A stretch of 38,224 nt of DNA from Phlegmacium glaucopus (Eukaryota; Basidiomycota; Agaricomycetes; Agaricales; Cortinariaceae). The position numbers and the translations under genes are program-made. The first letter of the stretch is position 1. Each line of letters begins with the position of its first letter. Below the pieces are notes generated by a model. That model did not search any database and had not been told where the DNA came from. It saw only the letters and a list, made by a program, of their open reading frames with translations. This document shows positions 9,044 to 21,539 of this stretch, piece by piece. Location of the stretch: the NCBI GenBank assembly GCA_015039465.1, contig MU130354.1, forward strand, positions 64,152 through 102,375. Direction: 5' to 3'.

Positions 9044-11544
9044 TGGGTTGTAGCGCTCGATGCGCAGTGATCAAGGTCGGTGATGAGAGAGAAAAGAAAA
9101 GACGTCCTGATTACGTACTAAGAACCATCTGTCCTTTTCCCAATTCGTTCCAAGGAATTTGTCCCCTCCAAGAGGCGGTCTTTTAGTGTTGTATTAGTCA
9201 CTAATCCCAGTTTCGGAATAAAGCAATAAAATTTCATGCCAGTATGAGAATTGGTTCGTCTACTGACTACAAAGTCAAAGATATGAACAATTTACTTCTC
9301 ACTTTCCGTCCACTGGCAGTGCCACATCACTGCATCGCATTGACCTCTACCAAGCTCGGCGCTATTTGGACAACATCTATTAGTCTACTCGATACAATAT
9401 CTTCTGGATTATGCTATTATTTGGTGTTCGACCACAGGAAAGGTGTTCTGTTGGGTTCGATTTTGGTAAAATAGGTGAGGATCTGGTGCACTCGCACGCA
9501 AATCTGATATTGATATAAACTCGTGGGACGCAAGTTTGTGAAGCGAACCCAGATGACTGTGGGTACGTTAGGTTCATGAATCACGTTAATGAATATAATT
9601 GAGAGAAACGATAGGCACTTGTTACAAGCCGCCAATCTCAGTCTTCTAAGCAATGCCCTTGTTGCGTCTAGGTTTCACCAACCCACTCAGATGCGTATAC
9701 CCCACCCTTACTGTTCCACCATATCTCCTTCTCCCGGATTGAAACAACCCCCCTCATTGCCTGAGTCAAGGTTAGTATCTTTGACACTCAAAGCGGTGTC
9801 ATCCATAGCCCAATCTTTGTCGTCAGCCTCTTCCCTAATTATCACCGATCCTCCTCCAGTTAAGATTGTATCCTGCCAGGCCGGTTCCCTCCCTTGGAAT
9901 GAAGCATACGAGAAATGAAACCCCACCAATTGGCAATGCCCGTTTCAAATTGGATCTACTTCGCTTTGAAACTGATTATTTTCGCTTACATAAAGGTCAA
10001 GTGCAGGGTGTCAAATACCTCCACGGCCTCATTGAAATATCATGCATATATCATGACTTATGCAGCCCACATATTTCTAGATTGCCCCTCACCACCGCCA
10101 TTCGTTTGCCATAAAGGCCCTGAAACCATATGTACTGAACGAAGATCCTGAAAGCGCCATCGTAATTGTAGATTTCGGAAATGTAATTGCCCCTTTACTT
10201 TCATCGATCCAGTGTCATCTCATTCGAAGTTATACCAGAGCTCGAACGACGATCTTGACAGGTCGTATATGAATGTAACTTGCGGCCAACCTTTACTCAA
10301 AACCACTGACATCACATGAGGAAACAATAGAAATACAATACTCCCATGCGACAGGTTAGGATGATTGACGATGCTGGCGTACTAGGTGGCAGAGGTGGAG
10401 TTAACAGGCTCGGCAACGGTGTCGGTGTCGGCGCTGGAAAACGCTTTTGGCGGTCTCATTGTCAATTCTTCGGACTCTTGGAATCTGTCCCGTCGTTCCC
10501 TAACTCCCCTTTCTCCTTTCCTTGCAAAATAAATGCTAATTCTCATACGCCCAATCAAGAACTGTTTGGGAAGGATCCAGTTATGTCAAAAAACGTTCAC
10601 CCCCCCCTTGAACTTCAACTGCAATAATAGAGACCTTTGATTATCGAGTCTCGACGCGTAGAATACATATAATATGACGTTCGAGCTCTGGTATTGGCAG
10701 TAGCAGCCGCAGCACTCGTGGATACGCTAAGCGCAGGTCTATCAGTCATTCCGCCACTACGATCTGATTCTACACATCCACAGTTCATAGCAGTCAGGCT
10801 CAGTGCCCGTCGAAATATACTTCGTTGCCGTGTCGAGAACAGGTCTGTTAGTTTGCTGAGGTGGTGGAATTGTATTTTGCACAAGTGTTCAGACTCGAAG
10901 GTAAGCATCCCAGTCTGTGTGGCGAAGGATAGCTAGTTATCGCGTGCCTAGGTGTCGCTACGATATGAAGATGGACCGTAAAGCACCTACGCTGGAACGG
11001 GAAAAAAGTACGAAGGCGAAGATAAGCGCCAACTGGGTAAAGGGTAGCAGACGTACGCAGAAGCTCCTGCGTTCCTGATAACATGTGCCTCCCCGAGCCC
11101 GATTCCGAGCGGGCTAGCGGGCTTGGATGGGCAGAGGAGGTTAGATAAAGGTGACTGAAGCTACAACGGGATTTCGCTTAATCAACAGTAACTAATCGTC
11201 CGGCTATCGTCGCCCGTCTAATACTAGAATCAGCGTGAAAGCCGTACCCACAATCGATGGTAGGATTTCCAAAGCACCCTTGTCGAAGCTCTCGACGTAG
11301 GACTTGTTGGTGACCCTTGTGAGCGGACGTAATGGACGTGCAGGATAAGGTGCGAGGATGAAATGTATGACCTCGAGCTCAGACACATTTACTAACATAC
11401 TGGCTCATACTGGATGCACTGGCTTATGTATGTCTTATGAAGCATAGCAATTTGTCCGATGTCTCATTTCTAGGAGGCGCAGTATGATTCCCTGGAAGAT
11501 GCTGTACATGTTCTGCTCCGACACTATTAGTGTCAGGGTCTGGG
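9044..11544. other. Gene-poor stretch with unassigned short frames
   Basis: The base composition here is CpG-normal and unlike the transposon areas, so unrecognised genes may exist. The longest frames (9589-9918 +, 10346-10627 +, 9708-9929 -, 10694-10936 +, 11204-11398 -) show no motif I recognise, overlap one another, and could not be joined into a convincing spliced gene. I see no tRNA. Confidence 0.4.
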
Positions 11545-12599
11545 TCATTCATCATCGGTGTCATCGGTGTAATTAGTACCCATCGTGACATCGACATCTC
11601 CGACTTGAAGCAGCGATAGCACCAAATTTATGTCTATATGACTCTCGTTGATGTGGACTCTCTCGATCGGAAAGCCTTGTTCCTCCCGCCACGGCAGGAA
11701 TGCTGCGACCGGAGTCAAATCCTCGTTGCGTCGAAAAATGGCAGTGGTAAAGCGCACTGCGCCTAGAACGGGTAGAAACACCGAGCCAGGTGAGGAAATG
11801 CTCTGTAGGTGTGGGAGTATAAATTCGTGAGAATCATCTAGATTCATCGACTCCAACTTCACAAAGGAGCGAAAGTGCTCGACCAGTGGACGGAAGATTT
11901 CTAAGCCATTTTCTCCTCTATAGTCCAGGAACAGATTGAGATAGATCGTGCCCGGGAAGGTACGTTCAAAAAGACCTTGGCGTACGTATAGTTCAGTTAG
12001 AAGCGTCAGGACGGGAGAGGTGAAGTCAACAGCGCATCGACGCAGCTGAAAGTGCCGCAGACTGGGGGCATGGTTGTCAAACAAAGGACCTGTGAACCCA
12101 CATTCATTGTCGAAAGGAACACAAAACTCGATGAACTCGAGATTTGGCGCCGGTTTCTGGAGGAAACGTGAACGTACGAGTTGCCAGTTGCTAATCGGCG
12201 TTTGTAAACTGAAGATCCTCAGTCTTGACGAGTAGTTGAAGACCAGCTCCAACACCCCGTATCTGTCTTCGGACACATCAACGCGCTTTACACGGCTCCC
12301 GAAATCGAACAATGCAGGGTCTGAGCGACGAAGCATTTCGTCAATCCAATCGAGCGAATCGTCCTCGTAATCGACCATACGAAGCCATAACGTTCTGTAC
12401 CCCAGCGCAACTGATCTCCATATCGTGCAGGTTCTGGAAGATGCCAGCTCGTCGCTGCACGTTCGACAGGTTGACAATCAGAACGGGTAGCGTTCATTAA
12501 AAATGTATATGCAAGAAGATCGTTCGCCATTTTGAATACGGGTGGTGGGCCTTCGATCTCGGACGGGTCGTTTCCAGACGTGTCATTGGAGTCATTCAT
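11545..12599 (-). pseudogene. F-box protein gene with a frame break near the F-box
   Basis: The ATG at 12599 opens a frame with an acidic leader and an F-box-like start (FKMANDLLAYTFLMNAT). The rest of the F-box and the leucine-rich body (TIWRSVALGYRTLW, then KPAPNLEFIEF, HAPSLRHFQLRRC, LLTELYV) lie in another frame, open from 12477 to 11545. This is the standard architecture of the large agaric F-box family: SCF ubiquitin-ligase substrate receptors of about 350-550 residues. No GT...AG intron of workable length restores the frame between about 12495 and 12420; the candidates I counted (27, 34, 42 and 51 nt) are very short and give the wrong phase. A net one-base loss or two-base gain therefore seems likely, unless it is a sequencing error. 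The protein is short and ends in an acidic TDDTDDE tail. Confidence 0.6.
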
Positions 12600-14694
12600 C
12601 GGTGTTGCTTATTTGTAGGTTTCTGGACGTCCCTTGTCAGCGTAACTTTGAAAATGTTTTGGATATCTCACCTTTTAGCTGTAAGTATGATGCGGTCACA
12701 AAGGTTGAACGTTTTAATCGATGATGATCTATTGGTAGCTTTTATGGCTCCTTTGCATATGCCTGTACATCCAATGCCAGACCCAGGTATGCATCGTGGA
12801 ACAGGGATTCGGTCACAAGCCTCGAATCTGTGGCGTAGATACGGCGAAGCGGAGCGAAGTCTGGCACGACTTGCCATCATGACAATCACAACTCTTGTAT
12901 GTATGTAATACCATGTCATCTCTTCCTGTGGATAAAGCTATCTTCGCAAAAAATCTGCTGTCAGACGCTGAACATGAAGCACAGGATTCAACAGTCAAAG
13001 AAAAATTGCGGCATACTCGTTGACACGATGGGTCGTATTCCGCAGGGTTGTAAAATCCGCTGTAAAGCTGCGCCCTGATATCTACAAGACGGTCACGGAT
13101 GACGAACTCGATATTCTTCTGTCAGATGAACGAATCCAGAATATCATCGATGAGGACACGAAAAAGCGGCAATTCCAGAATACATGCAACCTTGGTACAT
13201 GAGGGCAGTTCCAAAAGCTTTCTGTAAACCAACTGGTTGTCCGCTAGTTGTGCTTCCCCCGTCCCAACTTGCCAGTGGAGAGGGCCGCCTCGGTAATTGA
13301 ATAACTATTAGAAATTCACTCTAATGGCTGTGCCAGCTACTTGTATCCTTTCCAACCATCTATACAACAAATTATCCAAGGTCGCGTCTCCAAAGAACTC
13401 TCCAAAGAACCTTGGGTCCCGATAATTTTAAGGATCGGCCCCAGTCGCGATGGCGAATTTGAATATCATGATGATTTGTCGCGTTTCTGGTGAATGGCCA
13501 GACTCCTCACTGGCACAAAGGGAGGCGAGGCAGGTGCTCTGCAGCGCAGGGTGCTATCGATGCTATTTGACGGCTGGGCAGACTATCAAGGAAATTTGAT
13601 GATGGTCTTGCATACACGGGCTCGCAAAGTATGTTGATTCGTTGGTTGTTGGTAGCAGCCAACTTAAATGGGCATTGTTGGATGGTGACCAGCGACTGAC
13701 ATTTGATGGTAGGACCTAGAATCGAGATCATGGGCAGATGCTGGCTTGCACATTTTTTCAAGGCCTTCATAGACGGAGTATAGAAGAATACAGCGGAAGT
13801 TAGAGTAAATGCCAAATTGGAACGTGAATTTTGAATTTGAAAGATGCTATCCCCTGCTTGGTCGCGCCATCACACACGCGGTGCGTCTAAGATTAAATGC
13901 AGTAAGTTGCTGTATACATGTTAATCTGAGTTTGACCGACCTTTTTTTCTTCGTACACCATCGTTGGCATCGTCTTGCAGGTGTGAGTTAAATGGGAAGT
14001 AATGATGTGAAAGGCACGGCATTCAGTGTGGCAAGAGGATTGATCTACACAATCCGGTACAGTCAAAACGATTCGCCGAAATCGATGCGTATGACCGAGC
14101 TCTGAATGTCTAAGTGAGAAAGGCGCATCCGTAACAGTGAGTCTTTCCTATGCTTGGCCACAGCTTAGTTGTAGTAATAAGAGTGTTTATGCGAAGTTAA
14201 TGGTGGCAATATCGTGGGCTAAATAGCGGAAGGGATACTGCACATAATCTGTGGTGTGTTAGGACAGGACATCATGAATTGAGAAGGCACTCACCAGTCA
14301 TCGTAGGCCTCTACAATTCATCACCGTTCAAGTTGTTGACTAAAACTATGGATTTGATACAACGACAGATCTACCTTAACAGGACCCTATCATAACTTTC
14401 AGGTGGCTTGTCTTGGGTGCATTATCGTTCAGGTAGATCTCAGTCCGGATAGAATCAAGAGAAGCCTGAAGAATTGAACGTTGGACGACGAATTAGGACT
14501 AGCCACGTTTGTCAGCGGTCTGAGTCACGGAACGGAATCTCAACGTTCGCCAGTGATCAAGACGGTTAAACCTATAACCAGCTCATATCCGCACCTCTTG
14601 TCCAAACAACGCTGACATCGGATAGCTTGACCTCGAAAAAGGAGGCTTTTTGACTCCTTTTACTAGGTCTTTCCGACAAATTTCCAGCACCTGT
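12600..14694. other. Intergenic, with a weak small-ORF candidate at 12913-13202
   Basis: An ATG at 12913 opens a 36-residue charged frame (MSSLPVDKAIFAKNLL...). A second frame at 13020-13202 (KSAVKLRPDIYKTVTDDELD...) would continue it after a -1 shift. Together they resemble a short helical protein, but I recognise no family and cannot find an intron that joins them. Nothing supportable was found from 13203 to 14694 except the 5' flank of the next gene. Confidence 0.35.
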
Positions 14695-17600
14695 ATGACC
14701 TTGCTCCATGAATTGTTCAACACACGGAATATTCAGGGCTTCCAACGTCTCCTGGATGCCAGCATTGACCGTCGAGTATCCGCGGCTGCGTCGTCGTCGT
14801 CGTCGCCGACGGGCCCAAAGTCATGGACTCGCTCTGGTGGATTCACCTCCATGGATGTCAACACCCGAGATAGGCTGGGAAGAACCGCCTTGCACCTCGC
14901 TAGCAGTTCGTTAGAGAGCATTGAGTATGTCAGAGCTCTCTTGAAGCATCCCAATATCGATCTCAACCTCATGGACTCGGAGAGTCATTGGACGGCATTA
15001 CACCGAGCATTATACTCTGCCAATCTTCCAGCTGCGTGCGTAGCACTTTGTTTCTGATATTGTTTGGGTTCATATTCATTTATATGCAATCTAGACTCCT
15101 GCTTTTGCAACGCCCAGATATTGATACTTCTCTCAAGGATCTCGAAGGGTATACGGCTTTTGATCTGTACAACTCCACGGTCCCTGACACGAAACCGGAT
15201 GCAAGAGACCTTAAGGCTGAGCTGTTTACCTGGGGTGCTAATAGGTACGCCAACCTGAAACCGCTTCGACGGTCTGCTGACTCAATCAATCCAGAAATGC
15301 TGCTCTTGGCCATGGCGATGGCGATGACAGAACATATCCGGACCGTGTTGTCATCAAAGTCAAGGACGACCCAAAGAAGAGCTTACAAGCCAGGTTCTCA
15401 CCCATTTTCGTAACCCAAATTCAAATGTCCAAATTACACACCGGTATTTATGATTTATTTTATCCAAGACCTCCACAAATGCGTCCTTTCTAGCTCTTGT
15501 AACTTCTGAAAATGAGGGAAATCTTCGTCTGTGTGGGTTTGGAAGTGGAGGCCGGTAAGAAAAACATTTCAATGAATTTCCTGTTCTCAAACTTTCTAGG
15601 CTTGGACCAGCTCAATACACGCAATACAGTTTGCAACCGTTATCTAGTTTTCCTCAACCCATCGCTATCCTTGCACTTGGACAAGATCATACACTTGTGC
15701 TTACAAAGTCAGGCGAAGTCTTCAGTTGGGGCCTTAATCGCTTTTCTCAACTAGGCTACGTGGTGGAAGTATCAACAACATCGATTGGCCGTCATGAAGA
15801 ACCCATCCAATCTATTCCAAAGAGAGTGGTGGGTTTATTGCGAAGGGAAGTTGTTGTTGGTGTCTCGGCTTCGAAGAATGCTTCTGCTTGTTGGACCAAA
15901 GAGACCGTGTTTACTTGGGGAACTAATACAGGTCAATTGGGTAGGGTGTTTTACGCCATGATCCTTGAGTTATACGCTGAATAGTGAGTTTTAGGATACG
16001 ATAAAGCTGCTCAGCCGGTGCAGGTCTCTCCGAGGCCTGTGACCAAGTTTTCAAACACTGTTATTGACATTGCTATGACTGTGCGTGACTCCTTGCTAAA
16101 CTTATACAATCCTGAGACGATATCATCTAGGACACCGTTTTAGCAGGTTTGCTTATATCGAGACACGTCGAGTGTATCTGGAATGACACACGCCATCGAA
16201 TAAAGTCTGTTCTATTCTAGACAAAGACATATTCCAAACTTACTTTAAAAAAGTTTTCCAATGCATGCTTTTCCAAGTGGAATTCAACCGTACCGCCCAC
16301 CCCAATCCGTCAAAGATTCACATATCTCAAAGATTACCAGTTGCGACGAAACAATAGCTGCCTTATCCTCCAACGGAGAGGTGTTCACCTTTTCTGCTCC
16401 CCCTACCTCCTCACACACCGATAATGGCCTTGTTGAAGCTCAAAATCGAAATACGAAAACTTCTACTTTCAAACCACAAAGAGTTTGGGCTTTGAGAAAA
16501 AAGTTCAGCTCAGTCAAGGATGTGGCCATCGGTTCGGAGGGATCTATCATCATTTGCACGGAATCAGGACACGTATTCGTGCGCACGAGGAATGCGGTCA
16601 TCAGCAACTCCGCCAACAATAATAGCAGCAGCAAACTCGGAGGCTCCGGGACGGCAGCGTCGGGAAAGACTTCTAAATTTGAGCGTGTACCATTTTTACA
16701 ACGTGTAACGCGGGTATGTGCGAACAGTACTGGCGCATATGGGGCGTTGAGGGTGGATTGGGAACCGAAGGCGGTAGATGTGGTCGGTAACGGAATTGAG
16801 ATGGATTTGAAAGGTGTTCAGCCTTATCTGGAGTTCTATCGAGGCGAAGTGGGAGCGAAGGTGGACGCTGACACGGAGATGCCTGGTACGAAAATGAAGA
16901 CTCGAAGGCAGTCTCTCAATGAGGATCAATTCCTCTCTTCACCTGTGTTCTTGCACGACGATGACAAAGAGGACGACGCGACAGTTCAAGATGATATCTC
17001 GGGTATTTTGAAGCTATGCCGCATTCTGAAGTGCGAACAGCATATGCGAAAGGCAGGAGGCGGGAGCGTGCAGTATCATGGTGAAGATGGAAAGCCTGTA
17101 CCCCTTCCGAATGGCGCTGACACCATGGTCTATGTTCAACCTTACGGAGTGGTGTTACCAGTTCATCGTTTTGTGCTTGCGGCGCGTTCGGATGTGTTCA
17201 ATCTGTTGTTTTGCGGTTTAAATGCAGAGCAGAAGGAGAAGATGAAGGCAGGAGAGAAAGGGGTCGGCAGCAGGGAGAAGGGGAAAGGGAAAGAGTACGG
17301 TCCTTCCCATGGTGTCAACCTACGTCTTTTGCCTCCCAAGCCAGGTCCAGGCAACGGGGTAACCAAGCTTACACGGTTCTCCATCGGCGGCTGTCATCCA
17401 TTGACTGTTGTCATTCTCTTCTGGTATTTCTATTCCGATGAGTTATTGGCTATATGGGATCAACGGGTGGGTGGTGCGGAACATGTGAGGAAGCATCTGG
17501 TGGGGCTTGAGATCAGTCCAGCGAGAGTGAAGCGGGAATTGCAGGCGTTGTCCGTGGTGTTGCATCTACCTTCCTTGAGTGCCGCCTTGGAACCTCCAGC

Positions 17601-19757
17601 CAAACGTGCTCCTTTACCGTCTATGCGGAGAGATATGAGTAAAGTATTTGAATTTGTCCAACCGAAGGAAGGGGAAACACAAGGCGTATCAGCGGCCATG
17701 CCATTACCTTTTTCCTTCATATCGTCCCCATTGGCCCCTGATGTTGTCTTGGAACTCGCCGATAAGGATGTCTACTGTCACTCTGTGGTTCTGCGTGCTC
17801 GCTCGCCGTTCTTTGCCAGTTTCTTTGGTTTAGAAGATTGGACGATAAAGCGATGGAATGCAGATGGCACGATTAGAGTCAACATGCGCCATTTGAAGTG
17901 GCATACTATGCAGTTTGTGTTGAGGTTTATGTGCTGTGGTGATGATATCGAGATGTTCCATACTTTGGGTATGTATCTTTCTTTCCTCTTGTGGCTGTTT
18001 TTGTTGATCGGGTTTTTTTAATAGATTTTGTTAACTCCGTAGACGAATTGATTGGATTTATGTTTGAAGTATTGGCCTGCGCCGTAAGTGGTGATAATAT
18101 TAAATGAGCTCACGTCATCACTGAACATATTCTTATCAGAATGAACTCCTACTCGACCGCCTGGTCCTGCTCTGTTCCTCTGTTATCTTGGCCAACGCTA
18201 ATATTTACAATGCCTGCTACATCCTTTCAGACGCCACACATTATCACGCTCAACAGCTAGTCGAAAGGCTACAGGAATACATCACTGTCAACATGGAATC
18301 TTTCTTGGAAAGTCGGATGCTAGATGAGATTGCTTACACTCTCGTTAAACAGCTAGCAAAATTTGTCCGTGCGAAACAGACGGAGAAATCGCCATTCTCG
18401 CGGTCAGATGCTTTCGTGAATGAGATGATGGAAAAGCATGCAGAGTGGCTAGCGGAACAGGACTTGCCGGAACCTATTGTTCGGGCAAATGCAATGTTGA
18501 TATCGTCTGCTAGGGTTGGCGCCGGATCAAGTTTATTGAAGAAGGCTAGTTTCATGGACAAAATTTCACCTTCAATGTTAGGTAGGATGAAACCCCCGGT
18601 CAGTATGTCGCCAAGTACACAACCAACTGTTGGCCAACCAATTACGACTCCTCAGCAACCACTTCGTCGTCCGCCTCTTGGAGATGACGTGTTCGTCATG
18701 GATGAAATGGATACAGCACATTCGTTCGGCGCAGATTTGGCTTCCCTACCTTCATCTTCATCAGCACCCACTATGCTTATGTCTGTCCCCGCGCTTTCCA
18801 CGCCACCTGCGTGGAAGGCTTCAGGAAATACTCGGTCAGTACATCTTGAGTTGATATCGCGTTGACACGGATTCTGATTGTTATTGTCTTTTCAGTGTGG
18901 ATATGAAGGCTGTCATGGCAGAAGCCGCTATTCAGAGTAAAGCGGCAGGGGCTCTTCTAGACCCCCATACACCTCGTTCTAGCGGTCCGAGAACCCCACA
19001 GTCCGACCAACGTAGATATACCCCTGTAACAGCCACTCCAAGCTCACCAACACCCAATAACACCAAAATTGCTTCGAAGCCAGCAGGTGTTACTCTACCC
19101 TGGAGATCAAGCCCTGATCCAGCAGCTATTCGAGCTGCACCTCTTCTTTCCTCGACTTCAACAACGCCTAGTCTATCCTCTGTCACAAGTCCAACGAAAG
19201 CGAATCCACGGCCATCAGGGATAAGTGCCTCCAGACCCCAGCCTTCATCGACACAACTGCCTGGGATGGGGCCTGTTATTACCCCTACCCGTCAATTGCC
19301 ATCCAAGTCGGGTTCATCGAGTATTCGAAGCGCATCGTAAGTTCTTTTTGCTCCTTTCTTTCGTCTGTATCACTGATCCTATTGTATTTCCTTTAGAGGT
19401 GGGAAGGTTTGGACGCATCCTACCCCAGAACCTACCGTTTCGCCGACTCTTCCTGCATCAGTCATGTCCTTCGTCGCTATCCAGTATTCCCAACAGGAAC
19501 AGTTAGCCTCTCCTGCTAAAGACAAGCGATCGTTACGAGAAATTCAAGAAGAGGAACAAGCTTTGGAGGCGGAAGCTGACTTTTTGAAATGGTGGACAGC
19601 TGAAGAAGAACGTGTACAGGAAGAAGCTTTGGCTCTTGCCCAGTTCCAAAGCAAAGTTAACAAGCAACCTAGAAAATCTAGACAACATAGAGAGAAAGGG
19701 CAAAGGAAGTCGACGAACGTGACGGAACCGGTTCTTGGGAAGCATGCGAATGTATAA
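14695..19757 (+). CDS. IBtk/Btb3-like ankyrin-RCC1-BTB protein
   Basis: Complete gene of about 1490 residues. Spliced model: 14695-15035, 15095-15244, 15295-15443, 15494-15554, 15600-15940, 15995-16080, 16131-16204, 16254-17968, 18025-18083, 18140-18834, 18896-19336, 19397-19757; eleven introns of 45-61 nt, all GT...AG and frame-preserving. Ankyrin repeats occupy about 55-145 (LGRTALHLA, HWTALHRALY); RCC1-type repeats about 155-470 (LFTWGAN, LGHGDGDDRTYPDRVV, GEVFSWGLNRFSQLG, NTGQLGYD); a first BTB about 690-860 (VVLPVHRFVLAARSDVF) with an inserted basic low-complexity loop; a second BTB about 895-1080 (DVVLELADKDVYCHSVVL). A long S/T/P-rich tail follows, ending in an acidic helix (SLREIQEEEQALEAEADF). 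This order matches human IBTK and the fission yeast cullin-3 adaptor Btb3, so a role as CUL3 substrate receptor is likely. The start is the first ATG in the frame; an upstream TTG is not needed. Confidence 0.9.
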
Positions 19758-20334
19758 TTTCTGTAGAACTATGGACCTGTTGATTATCTATTATCTTTAT
19801 GGTAAGCTATATATAAAATATCTATATGTAAGAGTTTGGCCAAGTCATTCCCTGCCTGGCTGGCTCTATGTACTTTAGTTCTCTAGGTGAAAACATCAAC
19901 AGGAAATGCTGAGTGTCTTCAAGTTCTCTGACCTTGTCACTATATGTTCCCCACAACTTTTATTGGAAGGTAGACAAGTAAGGAACAAATTGTACAGAGG
20001 TTTTGCAATTACAATTTCAAAGATGATGTCGAGATCATCATACATCAGGAAGATGTCCAAAAAATTTCCATGTTTTCAGTCCTATCTGAGTAAAAGTGTA
20101 ATAAATACATGTTTAATGTGATTTGCCTTTAATTTTTTTTAAATCATTTCAATTGTAAATCCAAATTTTAAGTATTGGTGTTTGGTTTTATATTTGCAAA
20201 AGTAGTTTTTAACAAGGTTTTGAGCAAAGGTATAAAAATAAGAATAAAAACAAAAGCACAGGAATGCAATGTTGTGCAGCAAAAAAAGTTGCTATGTGCA
20301 CAGTACTGGCATTGATGGCTATCTTAGTAATACT
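19758..20334. other. 3' flank of the IBtk-like gene, no gene seen
   Basis: A/T-rich sequence with TATATATAAAATATC at about 19808-19822, which may include the polyadenylation region of the preceding gene. Nothing else is recognisable before the MITE target site at 20335. Confidence 0.45.
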
Positions 20335-20862
20335 AGGCTTACTAGTGTTTAAAAGTCTGGTCTGGTCCGGTTTTTTGACCCTCAGGGCCTTTAACCGAGA
20401 CCATAACTGGTCCACCTTGGTCCTAGGAGTCAGGACCTCAAAAGACTGGACTGGACCACTTAAGACCAGTTTACATTGGCTTTTTTCGGTCCTAGGACTG
20501 GTCCTGGTCCTAACTGGTCTTCTGCTCACAAATATATATTTCTGTACCAGAAATGGTTGTTAAGTTAAATAATAGCTTCCAAATGAGCCCAAGAATGTTA
20601 AATTCTGTTAATATTTGGAGTTTCTACAGTAATATTAGTAAAATGTCTTATTTTAGCAAATATTTTAGACTATTTTACAGATCTATTTATTTCTCAGCCA
20701 GTTTTTATCAGATTTTTATGATCTTGGGCTCGTTGCAAAGGGGTGAATTAGGGGCTACCTTTATGCCAGTTTAGACCAGTCAAAACCAAAAAAGACAGGT
20801 TAATCAAGACCAGTCTTTTTCCAGTCTTTGATTCTCAAAATCAAAAGACTGGACCACTGGTC

Positions 20863-21130
20863 TGTTGAAATTTGGGGATTGGGGTAAAGCACAACGTTCC
20901 AACTAGGGAGCTAACACGGTTGGTCACTTAGATGGAGGGGGAATAGGTTGTTGTATTGGTTTACACCGATGAGGATAATTCCTCCACAACGGTGTACTAC
21001 TTATACAAGTCTACATACTCTGGGTAACTGATAGCTATCTATGAGCTGTATCCGCTATTGGTCACTATTCCTAGCTATCTACTCTGGTCCATTATCAAAA
21101 TGTTTCAGCTCGCACTAAAATATTCCAACA
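20863..21130. mobile_element. Solo LTR, 268 bp, TSD TGGTC
   Basis: TGTTGAAATTTGGGG...TATTCCAACA, TG...CA ends, flanked on both sides by TGGTC (20858-20862 and 21131-21135). It sits inside the TAGTG MITE. No internal region is present. The TGTTGGAAT-type terminus on the minus strand is common among Ty1/Copia LTRs, but this is only suggestive. Confidence 0.8.
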
Positions 21131-21147
21131 TGGTCCAGTCTGGTTAT

Positions 21148-21474
21148 TGTTAGAGGAGATAAGAACCTGGGAATCAAGTTGAATTCTAAGGTGGTTATCA
21201 AAGATAACCACCTTACACCTATACACTACATGCGTGGGAGGCAATACAACTATATACAGCTAGTACATAATAGAAGGTAGGGTGTGTGATATAAACAAGA
21301 ATAGAACTGACATCTCACAATGTCATTGGCGAAGGGTCAACTACAACAACAATAAAGGGATGTCCACAAGGGGTAGGAAGGGGGATGCGGCATGTGATAC
21401 AATTGTAGAGTAAAGTGAAAGTAAAGACAAGGCTAAGTGTACCTAGGGGTGGATACAATGAGTATCCCCTAACA
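21148..21474. mobile_element. Solo LTR family B, copy 1, TSD GTTAT
   Basis: TGTTAGAGGAGATAAG...TATCCCCTAACA, 327 bp, flanked by GTTAT (21143-21147 and 21475-21479), inside the same MITE. A second copy is at 28733-29066. It contains a perfect 13-bp stem-loop (TAAGGTGGTTATC / GATAACCACCTTA) at about 21188-21216. Confidence 0.85.
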
Positions 21475-21539
21475 GTTATGGTCTTTTTCTGGCCTTGTAA
21501 CCGGACCTTCAAACACTAAGGCTTACCTTTGCATGTATG

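Larger units (their letters stand above)
20343..21518. mobile_element. hAT-like MITE, TAGTG family copy 1, split by two solo LTRs
   Basis: Starts TAGTGTTTAAAAGTC and ends CTTCAAACACTA, with the 8-bp duplication AGGCTTAC at 20335-20342 and 21519-21526. Removing the LTRs at 20863-21130 and 21148-21474 with one target copy each gives about 571 bp, the size of the other copies. The 8-bp TSD and short inverted ends are typical of hAT elements; there is no transposase. Subterminal sequence is dense in GGTCC/GGACC and CCAGTC/GACTGG words on both sides. Confidence 0.85.

Noticed and set aside
10346..10627. A 93-residue protein gene on the plus strand
   Set aside because: Gly/Val-rich start from a GGTGTCGGTGTCGG run, no homologous motif, and no supporting neighbouring exon.
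12430..12480. A 27-nt or 42-nt intron to repair the F-box gene
   Set aside because: Too short for this genome's introns (45-65 nt), and the lengths do not restore the frame.
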